64,000 bases of DNA. Source: Symsagittifera roscoffensis. Taxonomy: Eukaryota > Xenacoelomorpha > Acoela > Convolutidae. Under the pieces are notes generated by a model. It did no database searches. It saw nothing but the letters and a program-made list of their open reading frames with translations, and had not been told where the DNA came from. Shown here one piece after another: positions 10,501 through 21,836 of the stretch. The position numbers and the translations under genes are program-made. The stretch lies in the NCBI RefSeq assembly GCF_963678635.1, contig NC_087071.1:9843842-9907841 (forward strand). The letters run 5' to 3'. Positions within the stretch are counted from its first letter, which is position 1, and every line of letters begins with the position of its first letter.

Positions 10501-12281
10501 AAATCACCTTCTATCGCAAACTTTTTTAATAATGGTTTCTCCAAAGTCCTTTCGTAAGTATGACTTTAAAACTAAATACTAAAAAATTACTCATCATTTA
10601 ATATTAAAATGTTCCCACAAATTTCATCGAAGATGCGGAAAAAAACAATTTTTCATAATTTTTTCAAAGAGTGCCAATCGATTGCTGTGTTTTGAATTAT
10701 ATTTAATAAAATCTATAACTCAGCAGTATTTTTGATATTTCTTATGCAATAGTGTTATAAAACAATACATTAAGTCATACAGTTGAGTCATAAATTATAG
10801 TAAAGCTAACTTTTTCACGGGTGAAATTTCTACTTGTCTCCAGCTTGTCCCTCCACTTGCCGCTTTTTTGAATTAATGAAATTTTTGTAAAATTTTGCTC
10901 GACAATTTATAATAAAAAAATAATTCCCCATTTTGCGAACTGCTGTTAACAACTATAAAGAGTTTTCACAGCTTTGAAATTTTCATTCAATCTGGTTGGA
11001 ATGAAGCGTAAACAACCAACGCAGCTTATTTAACACCACCGCACTACCAACTCACTACTAGTGTGTGAAAAAAATTTCCACTATTCCGAAACCAGATCGA
11101 ACTGGATAATATATGATTTGAAGCCAAAAACCCGATTTTAATCAAGAACACATACAACTTTAGGATGCACCCTATTGACACTTGTCACAGAAAACCCATT
11201 TTAAAATTGTGGACACAACTACAAAACATAAATGAGAAAATACCAGGTATATAGCAAGAAAAGGTTATGATCAGTAGAACCCTTTACTCAATAAACCATG
11301 TTAGGTATACTGCAACGATTCGACTGACCTAACCCACCAGTAGGACGTGCTGAGCCTGCTCTATAGCAAGCCTCATCAACCGCGCTAAATCACGTTTAGA
11401 CACATTGCTCACTGCTTTTGTGAGCAACTCTTGAAAATAATCAAACTAAGATAAAGCTTCTACGAAAACAATTAACTAATTCATAACTACAACTGAAAAC
11501 ACTAAATTTGTAAACAAAAAATTTGGAAAAAAAATATTGAAATATTTGAACGAATTCCAAGGGTATATTCAGCAGCAAAAAAGAAATGATCACGAGACGA
11601 CATTCGAACTTCGGAATGGAAAATGTATTGGTTTGCTTGCCGCAGTCTCAATCTTCCCTGCATTTATAGTATGGAGTTGTCAAACAAAGATAATGAATCA
11701 ATTGAAGCAGAACGATAGCAAACTCGATGTCAAACTCTATTATACGTGTCCTTTTTCACTTGAAACTTCTCTGAACAAACTCAACCTTTCATCTTGCACG
11801 TAGTCCCACTCTGAACTCCGAAGTCGACTCCCAACCATTACCTTTCTGCGCAGCACTTCAATCTCTCTGGTTTCACGGTAACTCCTCGTCATCATATGTG
11901 TTTGGCAGACACTACAACTAACTCTCTCACAAACTCAGAAAACACTCCCATTTAAAAGACTCAGAACTTTGAAACTTCACTTCTCTAGACCCCGGAAGGG
12001 TGGAACCAGTTTGAAACTAGTTACTTCATTTTTATTTTATTTCCCTGTAGAGTATTTTTAACTAACCAATCATGATCCATGACTAAAACGTACTCTAGTT
12101 TGTTAGCCTGAAAACCTAGTGATTCAGAGAAACGATAGTTAAGTTTGAAATCAGTTGCTTTCTTCTGTCCTCTAACTCCGCCATAAACCAGTGTATCTCC
12201 AGATCTATTGAATCTAGAAAATATAAGAATAAGATTAAGATTGGTATTAAACTAAGAAGTTGCACAATCCCAACGGGCCAA
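7593..12281. other. Strand-asymmetric block (A/C-rich, G-poor on plus) of about 4.7 kb, left arm
   Basis: The plus strand is conspicuously poor in G; its mirror at 57261-61940 is poor in C. Short frames survive: 9445-9843 plus (Ser/Pro/Thr-rich, SPITDDQVEHDSDNFKQQ), about 10222-10411 plus (contains HIFDLHHTDHVIDQAF and NTKACERCFSRLEK), 11537-11803 plus (one hydrophobic segment, CIGLLAAVSIFPAFIVWSC) and, on minus, about 11790-11910 (TREIEVLRRKVMVGSRL). None is recognised, and no transposase or reverse transcriptase motif was found. The skew and flanking direct repeats suggest a decayed retroelement inserted into the FQTDxW gene; this is inference. Confidence 0.45.
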
Positions 12282-12365
12282 AATTAGATAGCGTGACAAC
12301 CAGACAGAGTACCCTCTTTGAAATTATTTTTGAGAAGACCACCCCCGGACCTAAGCTCACATTCT
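12282..12365 (+). repeat. Direct repeat flanking the asymmetric block, unit B (left arm)
   Basis: Partner of 7514-7592. It lies about 270 bp from the end of the N-terminal gene remnant at 12639-12896. Confidence 0.5.
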
Positions 12366-12638
12366 CGCCTGATCCTATTACCGTAGTAAAGAAAAAAACA
12401 GCTCTTCCTTATTTCTGTTCAAATCATCCCAAACTCAATTATTCAGAAACTAATCGCTCAATTTTTGCAAAGTTACCTTAAGTTGACACTAGATCGTCGC
12501 TCACTAAAAACACTAAAAGATGATTAGAATTTTAAAAAAAATAAATAAAAAAATAAAAATTCAAATTTAAATTTTTGTTTTCGGAACATTCCTTGTTACT
12601 TGGTTTATTTGCTGTAATATTTGGTGTTCCTTGTTGCA

Positions 12639-12896
12639 TTATGGGGGAGGCAATATTCTGATGCGGGGGTAGGGTTTATAAACTAAGAAGTGAAAGAGCC
12701 CTTTAGTCCAAGGTTGTTTCCACATTTCCACTTTCAAAACTCGCTCTTCGTTCACTCGTGTTCGCAGAATCTGTTCTAACTGAGCGGGCGTCATTTCACG
12801 TCCGGCTTCTTTCGATTCGTCACAACTCAGGTCAAAGTAGAGGTTGCAGTTCCAAATCGTGTCTTCAATTCCGTCGCATGTGGAATAAAATGACAT
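12639..12896 (-). pseudogene. FQTDxWxWSIEK-family gene remnant, N-terminal exon (left arm)
   Basis: The minus-strand frame runs from ATG through CNLYFDLSCDE, MTPAQLEQILRTRVNEERVL and KVEMWKQPWTKG, then leaves the family sequence and stops. The segment MTPAQLEQIL..VNEERVLKVEMWKQP aligns with the region just before the FQTD motif in the copy at 42.7 kb (..EVL*EKLTEL..YERIVAIEMWKEP). A strong acceptor (poly-T then gcag) lies 7 bases upstream of the ATG. The rest of the protein is about 5 kb away at 7122-7496, so the gene appears split by an insertion near the MWK codons. The right-arm copy differs at one residue. Confidence 0.55.
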
Positions 12897-15800
12897 TGCC
12901 TTACTGCAAAAAAAAAATTTTTATCTGGTTGCATGGTCAGTTGGTGCTGCACAAGTTTTGAAAAAAAATTTTGTTTTTTTTTGTAAATTTTGAAGACCAT
13001 TTATTGTGTTTTTTTAGAACAGACCCTAAAAGGATGATCAAAGCGATTTCAAGCTATTATGCAATCGTAAAAAAAACCTAGGCTAGTTTTATAATAAATA
13101 TTTGAATTTTCTACTAAGCTCAAATTCTTTGTTATTTTAAGTTATATTTTATAAGTTGTTCAAAACTAGAAATGTACCGGATTCCGGAGTCAGGGTTCCG
13201 GTAAACTTCATAGTTAATTCCGGTTTTTGGAATCCGTTTTTAAAAAAAATTCAAAATTAGAATGTTATCAGTGCAAAAATGGCTCAACGGAAATGACGTT
13301 GACGCATAAAGCACAATGAATAACTGCTAGCCAACGTAAATATATGCATTATGCAGTTACTCATCGACATCAAAAACGAATTCCGGAATCCGGTTCCGGA
13401 ATCCTGAAAAAAGTAGTAAAAACATTTCAGGTTCCGGAATACTAGCAAAATCAAATCCGATAACATCTCCATTCAAAACCCGAAGATTTTGACCAAAAAT
13501 TGGAATTTTTTACCAGAAAAGCTATCCAGAGATCAAGTGGAGTGATTATGCAATTAAACTTCACTGTTGCTCGAATGTATGTCATATTTATATCTCAAAC
13601 CTTTGTTGGAATAGGAATATAGCCAAAGAAGTTTCAGATAAATTCCTAATACGCTTCATTTGAAGGTCAGAATAGTTTCAAAAATGTTAGACGTTGTCCT
13701 AAAAGCTATAAAGAAATGCAAAAAGTTGCAGCAGACAGAAATAATTAAAAAGAAAAAATTATCTATTTCAGAAAAATTTTGCATGAAAAGGCAAATTTTT
13801 CAGACAGAAAGTATAACTCAACTTTAAAAAAAAATCCAATTTTTGATCCCAAGAGTGTTGAAAATTGGCAGGTTGCTGTTTTTGATTAATTCTTTCTGCT
13901 ACAATTTCGGTTAATGTAGCTTTTAATAAATTTTTATCGGACAACGATTTAAATTTCTGCTAAAATTTCAGCATTCAAATTTAAATTAAATCGAAATACT
14001 TCCTTCAAAGTTCGCGTATGATTTCTGTTGTTCTTTTTTGCTCTAAAAAATTGATCGGTAGAAAGTTGTTGGTGAAAACGTTTTCTCAATTAAGCTCTTG
14101 AAATAAGGCAAAAAATTGAGTTCTCCGAACAGCACAATCATTTTGCGTTGCTCTTTTGTCAGTTCAAATGCAGTTTTGAAAGTTCGATTGTAGTTTTAAC
14201 ACCATTTCACTGTCTCAAAGTCAGAATTCTTTCAAATAATTAAAACGCTGTCCGATAAATTTGTTAAAAGCTGCAAATATTTGGGTTTTCTTTCACAAGC
14301 TCAACATCTTTATTAACAGAAGATAAATTATCCAATATCCAAAAACTTGGAAAGAAATGGAAACAAAAAAAAATATATGGTGATGAAAACGATTGAGTCA
14401 TTGCGCAAATAGGCTTCAGCCCCCACCGTTTCAAGAATCAAAATTGATTATAATGAAAAAAAATGTGTAAAATATTGACCTTATAATCCATTATTGTTGC
14501 AAGTTCAGACCACAATGTAGATTTTATTGGCAATATAATCGATTATTTCTGCAATATTCGTAACCAATAAAATACAATATAAATGGGTTAGAAGCCATTT
14601 AAAATCAATTATGATTGATTATAACGGATATAATCTCTATATATTTTTTCAAAATTGTTTGAAAAACTTTCAACCATTTCTGCTATGACCACGGCCTACT
14701 CGAATTCAAGACTCAATTTTATAACCGCAGTGGAATTCCATGGATAAAAATTGGTTACAACCATTTTTCATGGTTAAAAAATGATGCCATTATAATCGAT
14801 ATTATTTACACTAGGGACCACACAATTGATCATTATCCATTATAACCTAATATAATAGATTATAATAGAATTTCCCCAGATCCCCAGATCCCAATTATAA
14901 TAGATAATCCCTATAAACGATAAATGTTGCCAATTTTTCTGCAAAAGGAAGCTCACCACCCCTGCTTATCACCCCTCGCCCCCGCCTACCCCACATATAC
15001 CTACCCCTGCAAAAAAATTTTCTGGAGGCGGCATAAGAGTCTGCAGGGTGGTTAAAGGTGTGTGTGGGGGTAGGGGGGAGTAAACGGCCTTTTTCACGTA
15101 TTTTTACGGTAAACTTAAGTAAAGGGTAAGTGGCGGGGAGGGGAGGTCGTGGTAACTGAAGTAAGAATAGTGGGAGTTAGTGACAAGTATTCAGGAAGAG
15201 GGGATGTCGTCAATTGCAAAACACAATTAAACAATAGCAAAAATTCAGTTTTCAAATATTTACTTTCGAAGTCTCAGAAAATTCAGGCTCTGACTCATAA
15301 AAGTCTACTATAATTTATTATAATCTGTTATGAACTATTAAAATATATTAAAATCCTTCATAATTGATAATTAATCCAAAATAACCAACGTATTAAAGAA
15401 TTTTATGGGACAGACCATGAAAAACTATGATAATTGATTATTATCCATGGAAAACTCCTTGTGGGTAGCACCTTTTGAAACTCTTTACCACTCACTTTCG
15501 CCACGTTCGCACGTTCGCCCCTTCCCTCAGTATATTCTTTCCCCATGTTCATCAACCCCCACAACTGAATAACTCCCCCTCATGTTTACCCCATCCCCCC
15601 ACCCCCAGATCCCAAACGTGGGGAAGCGTAGACTGGAGTGACGGCAAAGGAGAAAAACAGGAGGTACAAAGGAGAATTAGGTAGAGAAAACAAAGACAAC
15701 CAAAAAACGAGAAACTAACAATTTATGAGAAAACATGTGAAAGAAAAAATATATAAACACGATGAAGATTTTGAAAGCTAAGTCAAATCTCGTTTCATCT

Positions 15801-18592
15801 GTAATGTGCATCAAGTCAAAAGCAAGTGGTATGTGTTGAATATATTGCGTTTTGCTTGAAAATTTCAGAAAAATGTTCATAAAAATTGATGATCATCCAT
15901 AACAATTGTCATCTGTTATAGATGATTATAATCCATTTTAATTGCCTATAATCGTTGCAATTGGGTTTTGACGATGTCACATGCAAAACTAAGTTATAGT
16001 TTATTTTTATTCAATTATTTTTAACTTTTATAGAGACGAACAATGAAAAAACAATATAGTTGATCACTTATCCATGAAATTTCAGTACGGGAATTTTTCT
16101 CTAACTTATTTAACATTTTTCTCTGTTCCTAACTTTTCCACAAAACAATCCGAGTTTAAAAAATTCCTGTTTGTAGTATCGATATAACCAATTGATCAGA
16201 TTATCATTATCATTTCATAAACAATTCTTTTCAGCATTTGATATTTTGTTAACTCAAACTGCAACCATGTCATTTATTTTGATAGAATTTTTCTGGTAGG
16301 TTTGATTTCCTAGATATTGTTTGAGAAAAAAAGGAGCTTAACCAATTTGAGGTTTTGTAGATAATAATCGATTACCATGAATTGGCTCTTTTCTAGTCCC
16401 TCCCCTATTTGATTGTTTTGGAAAATCAGTAAGTGAACGTCTTTTTCAATTAATTTTTCATGTCAGCTCAATCAGGTGAACAAATTGTTGCAACTTTTTG
16501 ACATGCAAAACGCCGTTAGAAGAACTTTTGAACAGCTTTTTTTAGTAATTTTCCGAGGAGTTTGGGAAACGGGAAAAAATCAAGGATTTTCGTTCTCTAC
16601 ATGAATAAAAATCTAAAAATGTCTATTTTAATGGATTAATATCCAATTGTAAATCAAACAGAGTGGAGATAACTTTAATCCATTATAATTGATAATAATG
16701 GCTTATATAATTGAATTATGATAGATATAAAGGATTTTAATAGGTTTGGGTATTTTTCATTTTCCCCCCACAATTCAAACTTTCATTTTTTCAGTTGTTT
16801 TACTTGTCATTATGGCTGAATGCGTGTTTTTACGATGAAAAAATTGAAGAACAATTGTGTTCACAATAGTTAGTTCGTTTACGTTGCAATTACTCATTAC
16901 ATTAAGACAAGGTTAAATAGATTTTCGAACTGGATTTAAATGTTGGGGGGAGTGGAAAACAGCCAAAAATTTTAATGAGTAAGAGCCTGGATTTTTCAAA
17001 ACCTTAAAAGTTTTTATTCAAAGCTTGAACGTTGCGATCACTAATTGTATTTTTGCTCTTGGCTAGAGTAAAAAGTTGCATTGTTTTCTACTTTTTTTCT
17101 TTTTTCTGTTCCTCCCCCTAAATGTTTCACACTAACTCCCATCGGTCCTCTTTGCTTCATTTTTCCTTTCTTGTGTTTACCCTCAACATGCGCGAAAAAT
17201 ACTCTAAGCCCATCCGCACACTCTTACACTTTTAATCCCCATACCCTTTTCAGACCTTTACGCCCTCCACTAAATTTTACAGGGAGGTATGTGTGTGTAT
17301 GGGAGTAGGGTATGTAGGGGATAGGCGGTGGGGGGGGGGGGGGTTGAGGGTCGAGGGTCGGTGAGGATGAGGATTAGTGGGATTGATGGGGGTTGAGGTT
17401 AATTGGGTTGATAAAGCTGTGTGTGGGGTAGGTGTGCGTGGGAGCAGCTGTGCCAATCAATGTGGTGGGATGGGTGTAAATTTGAGCATGCTCAATTTGA
17501 GTGTTAAAATTGAAAAGTTGATGAAAGTGTGAGAGTTTTGCAAACATTAAATAAATGTTAGAAGATTTGGACATCTAGCAGGCTGTGAATAAAGCAGAAA
17601 AAACAGCAAGTTTTGCTGAAAAATTGAAATATATATTTATAAATTATAATCCATTATAGTCTCTATAAATAATGGTGAATTACAACCTCTACAAACTATA
17701 AAATAAATTCTATACATATACATATATATAATAATCATAATAATGGATTTTTAATGTATTAAAAACAAGTTAATTTCTCAAAAAATAATGGATTGAATAA
17801 TCGATTGCGTGGTCCCTAAGTGCAATTACAATCGAATAAAGTTACAAAAATTTTGACCACAATAAAATTCAAAATAATTTATGTTTTTTATGGTGTCTCA
17901 CTGCGGGTAATTGCAAACAAAAATTCGGTTTTTTTCTATTAATTTGGAAACTTAGAATGTCCCATGGCAGAAAAATTGTGAGCCAAATATCAAAGTTCCG
18001 ATATGCATTTGTACGTTTCAGTGCTGTAGTTTTCCTTTCTCTGGGTGTTTAATTGTCTCTGTCATCGCCACATTTTTCGAACAGTTTTCAAAATTTCGTC
18101 TCATTGAGTTTTTCCAGCCACTAAATTTATTACGGATATAAACATAACTGTTAATGTTCTTTAAAAAATTGTTTGAAGTTAAATCAATGACTTACAGTTT
18201 TATTGTTAAATTTTCAGCTATCTGAGATATCAGCTAAGTAGAGAGAAGATCTAGGCCAGAGAAACTGTAATACTAAGTTTAACATGTTAATAACACAACT
18301 CAGTGAAAAAGTATTTAATATATAAAATCAATCTAGATCTGAATCATAAAACACGAATACTAAATGACTACTTGTTTTGACCTGTTCCGATTTCTGTTAG
18401 TGTGCAACTGTGCTTCGAAAATATAACACCTGTTTAATGAATAAATGAGTTTTGCGCGCTACACTCTGGAGACCCCATTCTGACAATATTTCGTGCGCCG
18501 CACTTGAAGTATTGTAAGAACGAAGGCCAAGAAAACTGATTTTAGCAGATTTTGGAAGGTTTTGACCAAAAAAATTAGAGTCTTTGGCGCAC

Positions 18593-18767
18593 ACTCTCTC
18601 AAACTTGGTTTAAATTTGCACCCAAGGCGCATTTAGATTAATTTCAGAGTGCGTCGACCCAAAATGGTTGTCGTAAAATAGTACCAAAGTGTGACCCTTT
18701 TGGTGGTGAGTTGGTCGAATACCTAAGGCACGGGGTGGGCGCCCCCTCCCTTTATCCTGGTCCTGCT
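18593..18767 (-). mobile_element. Diverged MITE of the GACCnnAAAGGGTC family (left arm)
   Basis: Mirror image of 49296-49470. Shares with 27596-27901 and 32470-32770 the order G/C-rich end, attcgacc, aaagggtc, a tttggtac(t) block, a ccnattttgg-like block, and a gcgcctt(t/g)gg block. Ends are not clear. Confidence 0.45.
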
Positions 18768-20446
18768 CTGTGACTAAAACTTGTTGAAACAGATATAAAA
18801 CGAAGCTTATATACTTGAAACTATTACTTTCTTTTAGTAACTTTCGTTTCTTTGCTATTTATTTCAAAATGTTAAAGCTTAAATTAAAAGTATACTACTG
18901 ATTAGTCCTCTTGTAGGACGACTAAAGATAGTAAAAAAAGAATTGGTTTGTTCTGGGTTGACCTCCATACATCGAAAATGCTTATCATACAAAACCATAC
19001 ATCAAATGTATGGAAAAATGCTTGTCATACAATTTTGGTACAATTTCGCAAAGTGGTTGAAAAAAAATATAAACTAATATCTGCGTCTAATTGATTCTAA
19101 TAAAACAGTCTGGTGACGCAAAACCGAGGTTTTTGTTTTTGAATAAAAAAAATGCATTTCATACAATTCCCATTATAAATGACAAGAAATTTTGAAATTG
19201 CCCCAAACATTTTTTTTTCAACCGCAAATCGAGTTTTGTACTCAAACAAACATTTTCCGAAAACATATTTTTGCTTGCAAACTTTAAGTTTTTGTGTGTA
19301 TAACGTAGTCCTGGTTACACTGGTGTTGGATTTTTTCCTTTTCTTTTTTCAAAAACGCTGAAAACTCATATTCTTTTTGTATGGCATGTCTATGTATGCC
19401 TTGTTCAATTTAAAAGTTTGTTACTTCCGTTATATCGTTTTTGAAAGACAGCTCTAAGACCATTCAGCTCGTTTTCTAAAGATTGCAAATGCAAAACCGT
19501 CCAACCGTTGGTACTTTGAGTAAACTTGGCCAAAAAATTTTCAGAAATTAAATTTAGAAAAATAAATTATATTTCTTGTTAATGGAAAAATACATATCAT
19601 ACAATTTTCATATTTTATAGAGTTGAATGATACAACAACAGTTTTTAAAGACTCATTAAGGAACTTTTTTCCTTCTTTTTTCTAATTTGGAACGAAATAA
19701 GATTCAATTAATTGCAACAGATAATGATTTTTGTTTTCATTTTTTTGTTAATCGTATGATAAAAGTCTATCCACTTTTCATTCGGTAAAGACGATAGAGT
19801 TAAAAAGAACTCATCATTTGTTTATTTACTTTTTTTTCTGGCAACAAATATCACATCGACATCGTGATTTGTCGGTAGGGTATTTTGCAAGAAAAAACTA
19901 TATTAACTTCTTTATCAACTTCTTCCTCAACTTCACTGACTGAGTTGACAAAAAGAAATCGGATAGAGTTCGGATAGTTTTTACCAGTCTAGTTTTGAGC
20001 TGTCATGATTGACTCAGATATTCGGATAAACACTTTTGAATTTTTCATTCAGTTGTTGCTCATAGAAATAATTGTCATTCCTAATTTCTTTTGGTTTAAA
20101 TTTCGCAAAATTTTTTTTGGCAAATTCGTAAATTTTAAGTTTTTTGCATTTTCATGAAATCTCAAGCGCGGCGAAGAGATTCATAGAATTTTACTCAACT
20201 GCAAAGTTTTTCCAATTTTGGTATTCTAAGGCAGATGCAAATATTTTCTCTGTCATTTTTCTTAATCTCCTAAAGTTTTTCCCAGTTGAGCTGCAATGTT
20301 TAGATGATTCATTGATATCCACAAAAAAAAATAAATCTTAGACGTTATCAGAACTAAGTCTCCTTAAGGTGAAAGAAAAAAACTAAAATCATCGATGAAT
20401 CGGTATCAAAAATTTCTATGCTACGATAATGCGTTTGGATTTTTTT

Positions 20447-20714
20447 GTACAGCGACAACTCGCAAAAATTAAGGAAAGCGACCAGTCGCTAAGTCTATAA
20501 ATAAATTTAAAAATATAAATTTTTGATGATAAAGTCGCTGGTAGGCGCGCAGCGAGCGAGTCGCCGCTTCTCTGAAATTCGTTTAAATCCTCAGCCCTGT
20601 TGGCAAGCTCGCAGCAAGTTGGCGCGACTGTGACAGTAAAAACTTTGCGAGTTGTCTTTCAATGCCAGTTTTCCTCTGTTGCGAGTTGTCTATTGTTGCG
20701 AGTTGTCGTATTGC
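20447..20714. mobile_element. Short TIR element with repeated TTGCGAGTTGTC
   Basis: cgacaactcgcaa at 20453-20465 is the reverse complement of ttgcgagttgtcg at 20696-20708. Further copies of (t)tgcgagttgtc stand at about 20646 and 20678. A run of tgg/agcgag-type words (gcgcgcagcgagcgagtcgc) lies inside. Size about 265 bp with no coding capacity, consistent with a MITE. An identical mirror copy is at about 47350-47616. Confidence 0.55.
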
Positions 20715-20972
20715 GGAATTCTTTGTACCTCAGCGTATTGAAAAGTTAAAAAGACGTCGGACCAGAAATCATAATTCTTTCTTTTTTGGGAAGCTGGCAT
20801 AGAAAATATTAAAAAACCAAAAAATAAGCGCTTAACCGATCCTCTTTTTAATTACAATTCCAGCTTGAGCATCATTTGCTGCCAAACAATGAAATATGTG
20901 TTTTTTTTTCAAAGATTTTCATTCATCTAATTATGTAAAAATAGTTTTGGATTTTGTTTGCGTTTTTAGATT

Positions 20973-21172
20973 NNNNNNNNNNNNNNNNNNNNNNNNNNNN
21001 NNNNNNNNNNNNNNNNNNNNNNNNNNNNNNNNNNNNNNNNNNNNNNNNNNNNNNNNNNNNNNNNNNNNNNNNNNNNNNNNNNNNNNNNNNNNNNNNNNNN
21101 NNNNNNNNNNNNNNNNNNNNNNNNNNNNNNNNNNNNNNNNNNNNNNNNNNNNNNNNNNNNNNNNNNNNNNNN
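20973..21172. other. Assembly gap (200 N)
   Basis: A run of exactly 200 N. The inverted duplication stops at its left edge (20972 pairs with 47093). The sequence right of the gap does not match what would continue the palindrome (inside 47092). The round length suggests a fixed-size scaffolding gap. Confidence 0.99.
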
Positions 21173-21285
21173 CGAAAAGTACAAGAGGGGGCTTACAGAA
21201 TTCTACATCTACTTAACGACATTAATTCTTCGACTGCAGGGCAAAGAATAAAAAAATATATTCAAATACTGAAAACTCGTTGTAT

Positions 21286-21836
21286 TTGTTCCGACTTTCG
21301 ATACGAAAGTAACGGAATATTTGTGCTCGCGGTTGGTTTTTTTTTCTTCAGACAAATTTCGACTTTTTAACTAGCCATTTTTGACGGAATTTTTTTTATA
21401 TAATTCAAAAAGTATTGTTGTTTTGAGCTTAAATTTGAAAAGAAATTTCACTGTGATCATTTTTCGCAGAGTTATGAGGGTTTAAAGATTGCCATTTTGG
21501 CCATTTTGACCAATTTGGGACAATTAACGCGCGATATAATTCGCGCTATTAACGCGTAAGCGGAGATTTAATCCGTCTTATAAATCATTCCAAATTGGTT
21601 GAACGAAGCTTATTTGCCATAATTGATTTGTTAAAAGGAACTAAATCTCTCATTTTGTACTTTATATGGCGTATGGGGGGATGATTTTCATTAAAAAAAT
21701 TTCAAATTTTAGAAAAAAATATTTTCATTTTATTTTATTTCGTTTAATTTTTTAATGCTATTACTGCTGCTCCATAAACCTTAAAAGGCAGTCGGAACAT
21801 TCAGGGCTTCGCCCTGATACGAGCAGTCTTGTTTTA
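21286..21836 (+). repeat. Dispersed repeat family R1, copy 1
   Basis: Direct match to 28831-29306: shared landmarks are ttcgactttttaactagccatttt, (g)ggacaattaacgcgcgat, ttaatccgtctta, a tatggcgt block, then cagggctt(c/t)gcc(c/t)tgatacgagcagtcttgttt. The cagggcttcgccctg core is a perfect small hairpin. Unknown class. Confidence 0.7.

Larger units (their letters stand above)
5540..20972 (+). repeat. Left arm of a large inverted duplication
   Basis: The stretch is the reverse complement of 47093-64000. Many short frames reappear on the opposite strand with near-constant coordinate sums: about 68063 for 17.4-20.9 kb, and about 69510-69540 for 5.5-13.5 kb. The shift comes from an extra 1457-bp unit in the right arm. 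Several 60-70-residue frames between 15.4 and 20.4 kb are identical in both arms; those at 5.5-13.5 kb differ by a few substitutions and indels. The inner end coincides with the N run. The outer end is not reached, because position 5540 pairs with the last base of the window. Confidence 0.97.
6436..20972 (+). other. Left copy of intron 3 (partial), filled with repeats and decayed genes
   Basis: No further plus-strand receptor exon was found. The stretch holds poly-G tracts (6505-6520, 6581-6590), a minus-strand remnant of the FQTDxW family (7122-7496 and 12639-12896), an A/C-rich block between them, clusters of TATAATCGATTATA-like words (14.4-18 kb), C- and G-rich patches near 14.95-15.1 and 17.3 kb, and a TIR element at 20447-20714. 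It is the reverse of the corresponding part of the right arm. Confidence 0.7.

Noticed and set aside
15475-15684. Pro-rich frames near 15.5, 17.1, 50.6, 52.4 and 53.9 kb, conserved between arms
   Set aside because: They arise from C-rich tracts and are duplicated only because the arms are; no domain is visible.
17300-17345. Long G run as a possible telomeric or G-quadruplex switch element
   Set aside because: The repeats are irregular and part of a G-rich patch; nothing indicates a telomere or function beyond composition.
20896-21370. Open frames running through the N run
   Set aside because: The undefined bases create artificial openness.
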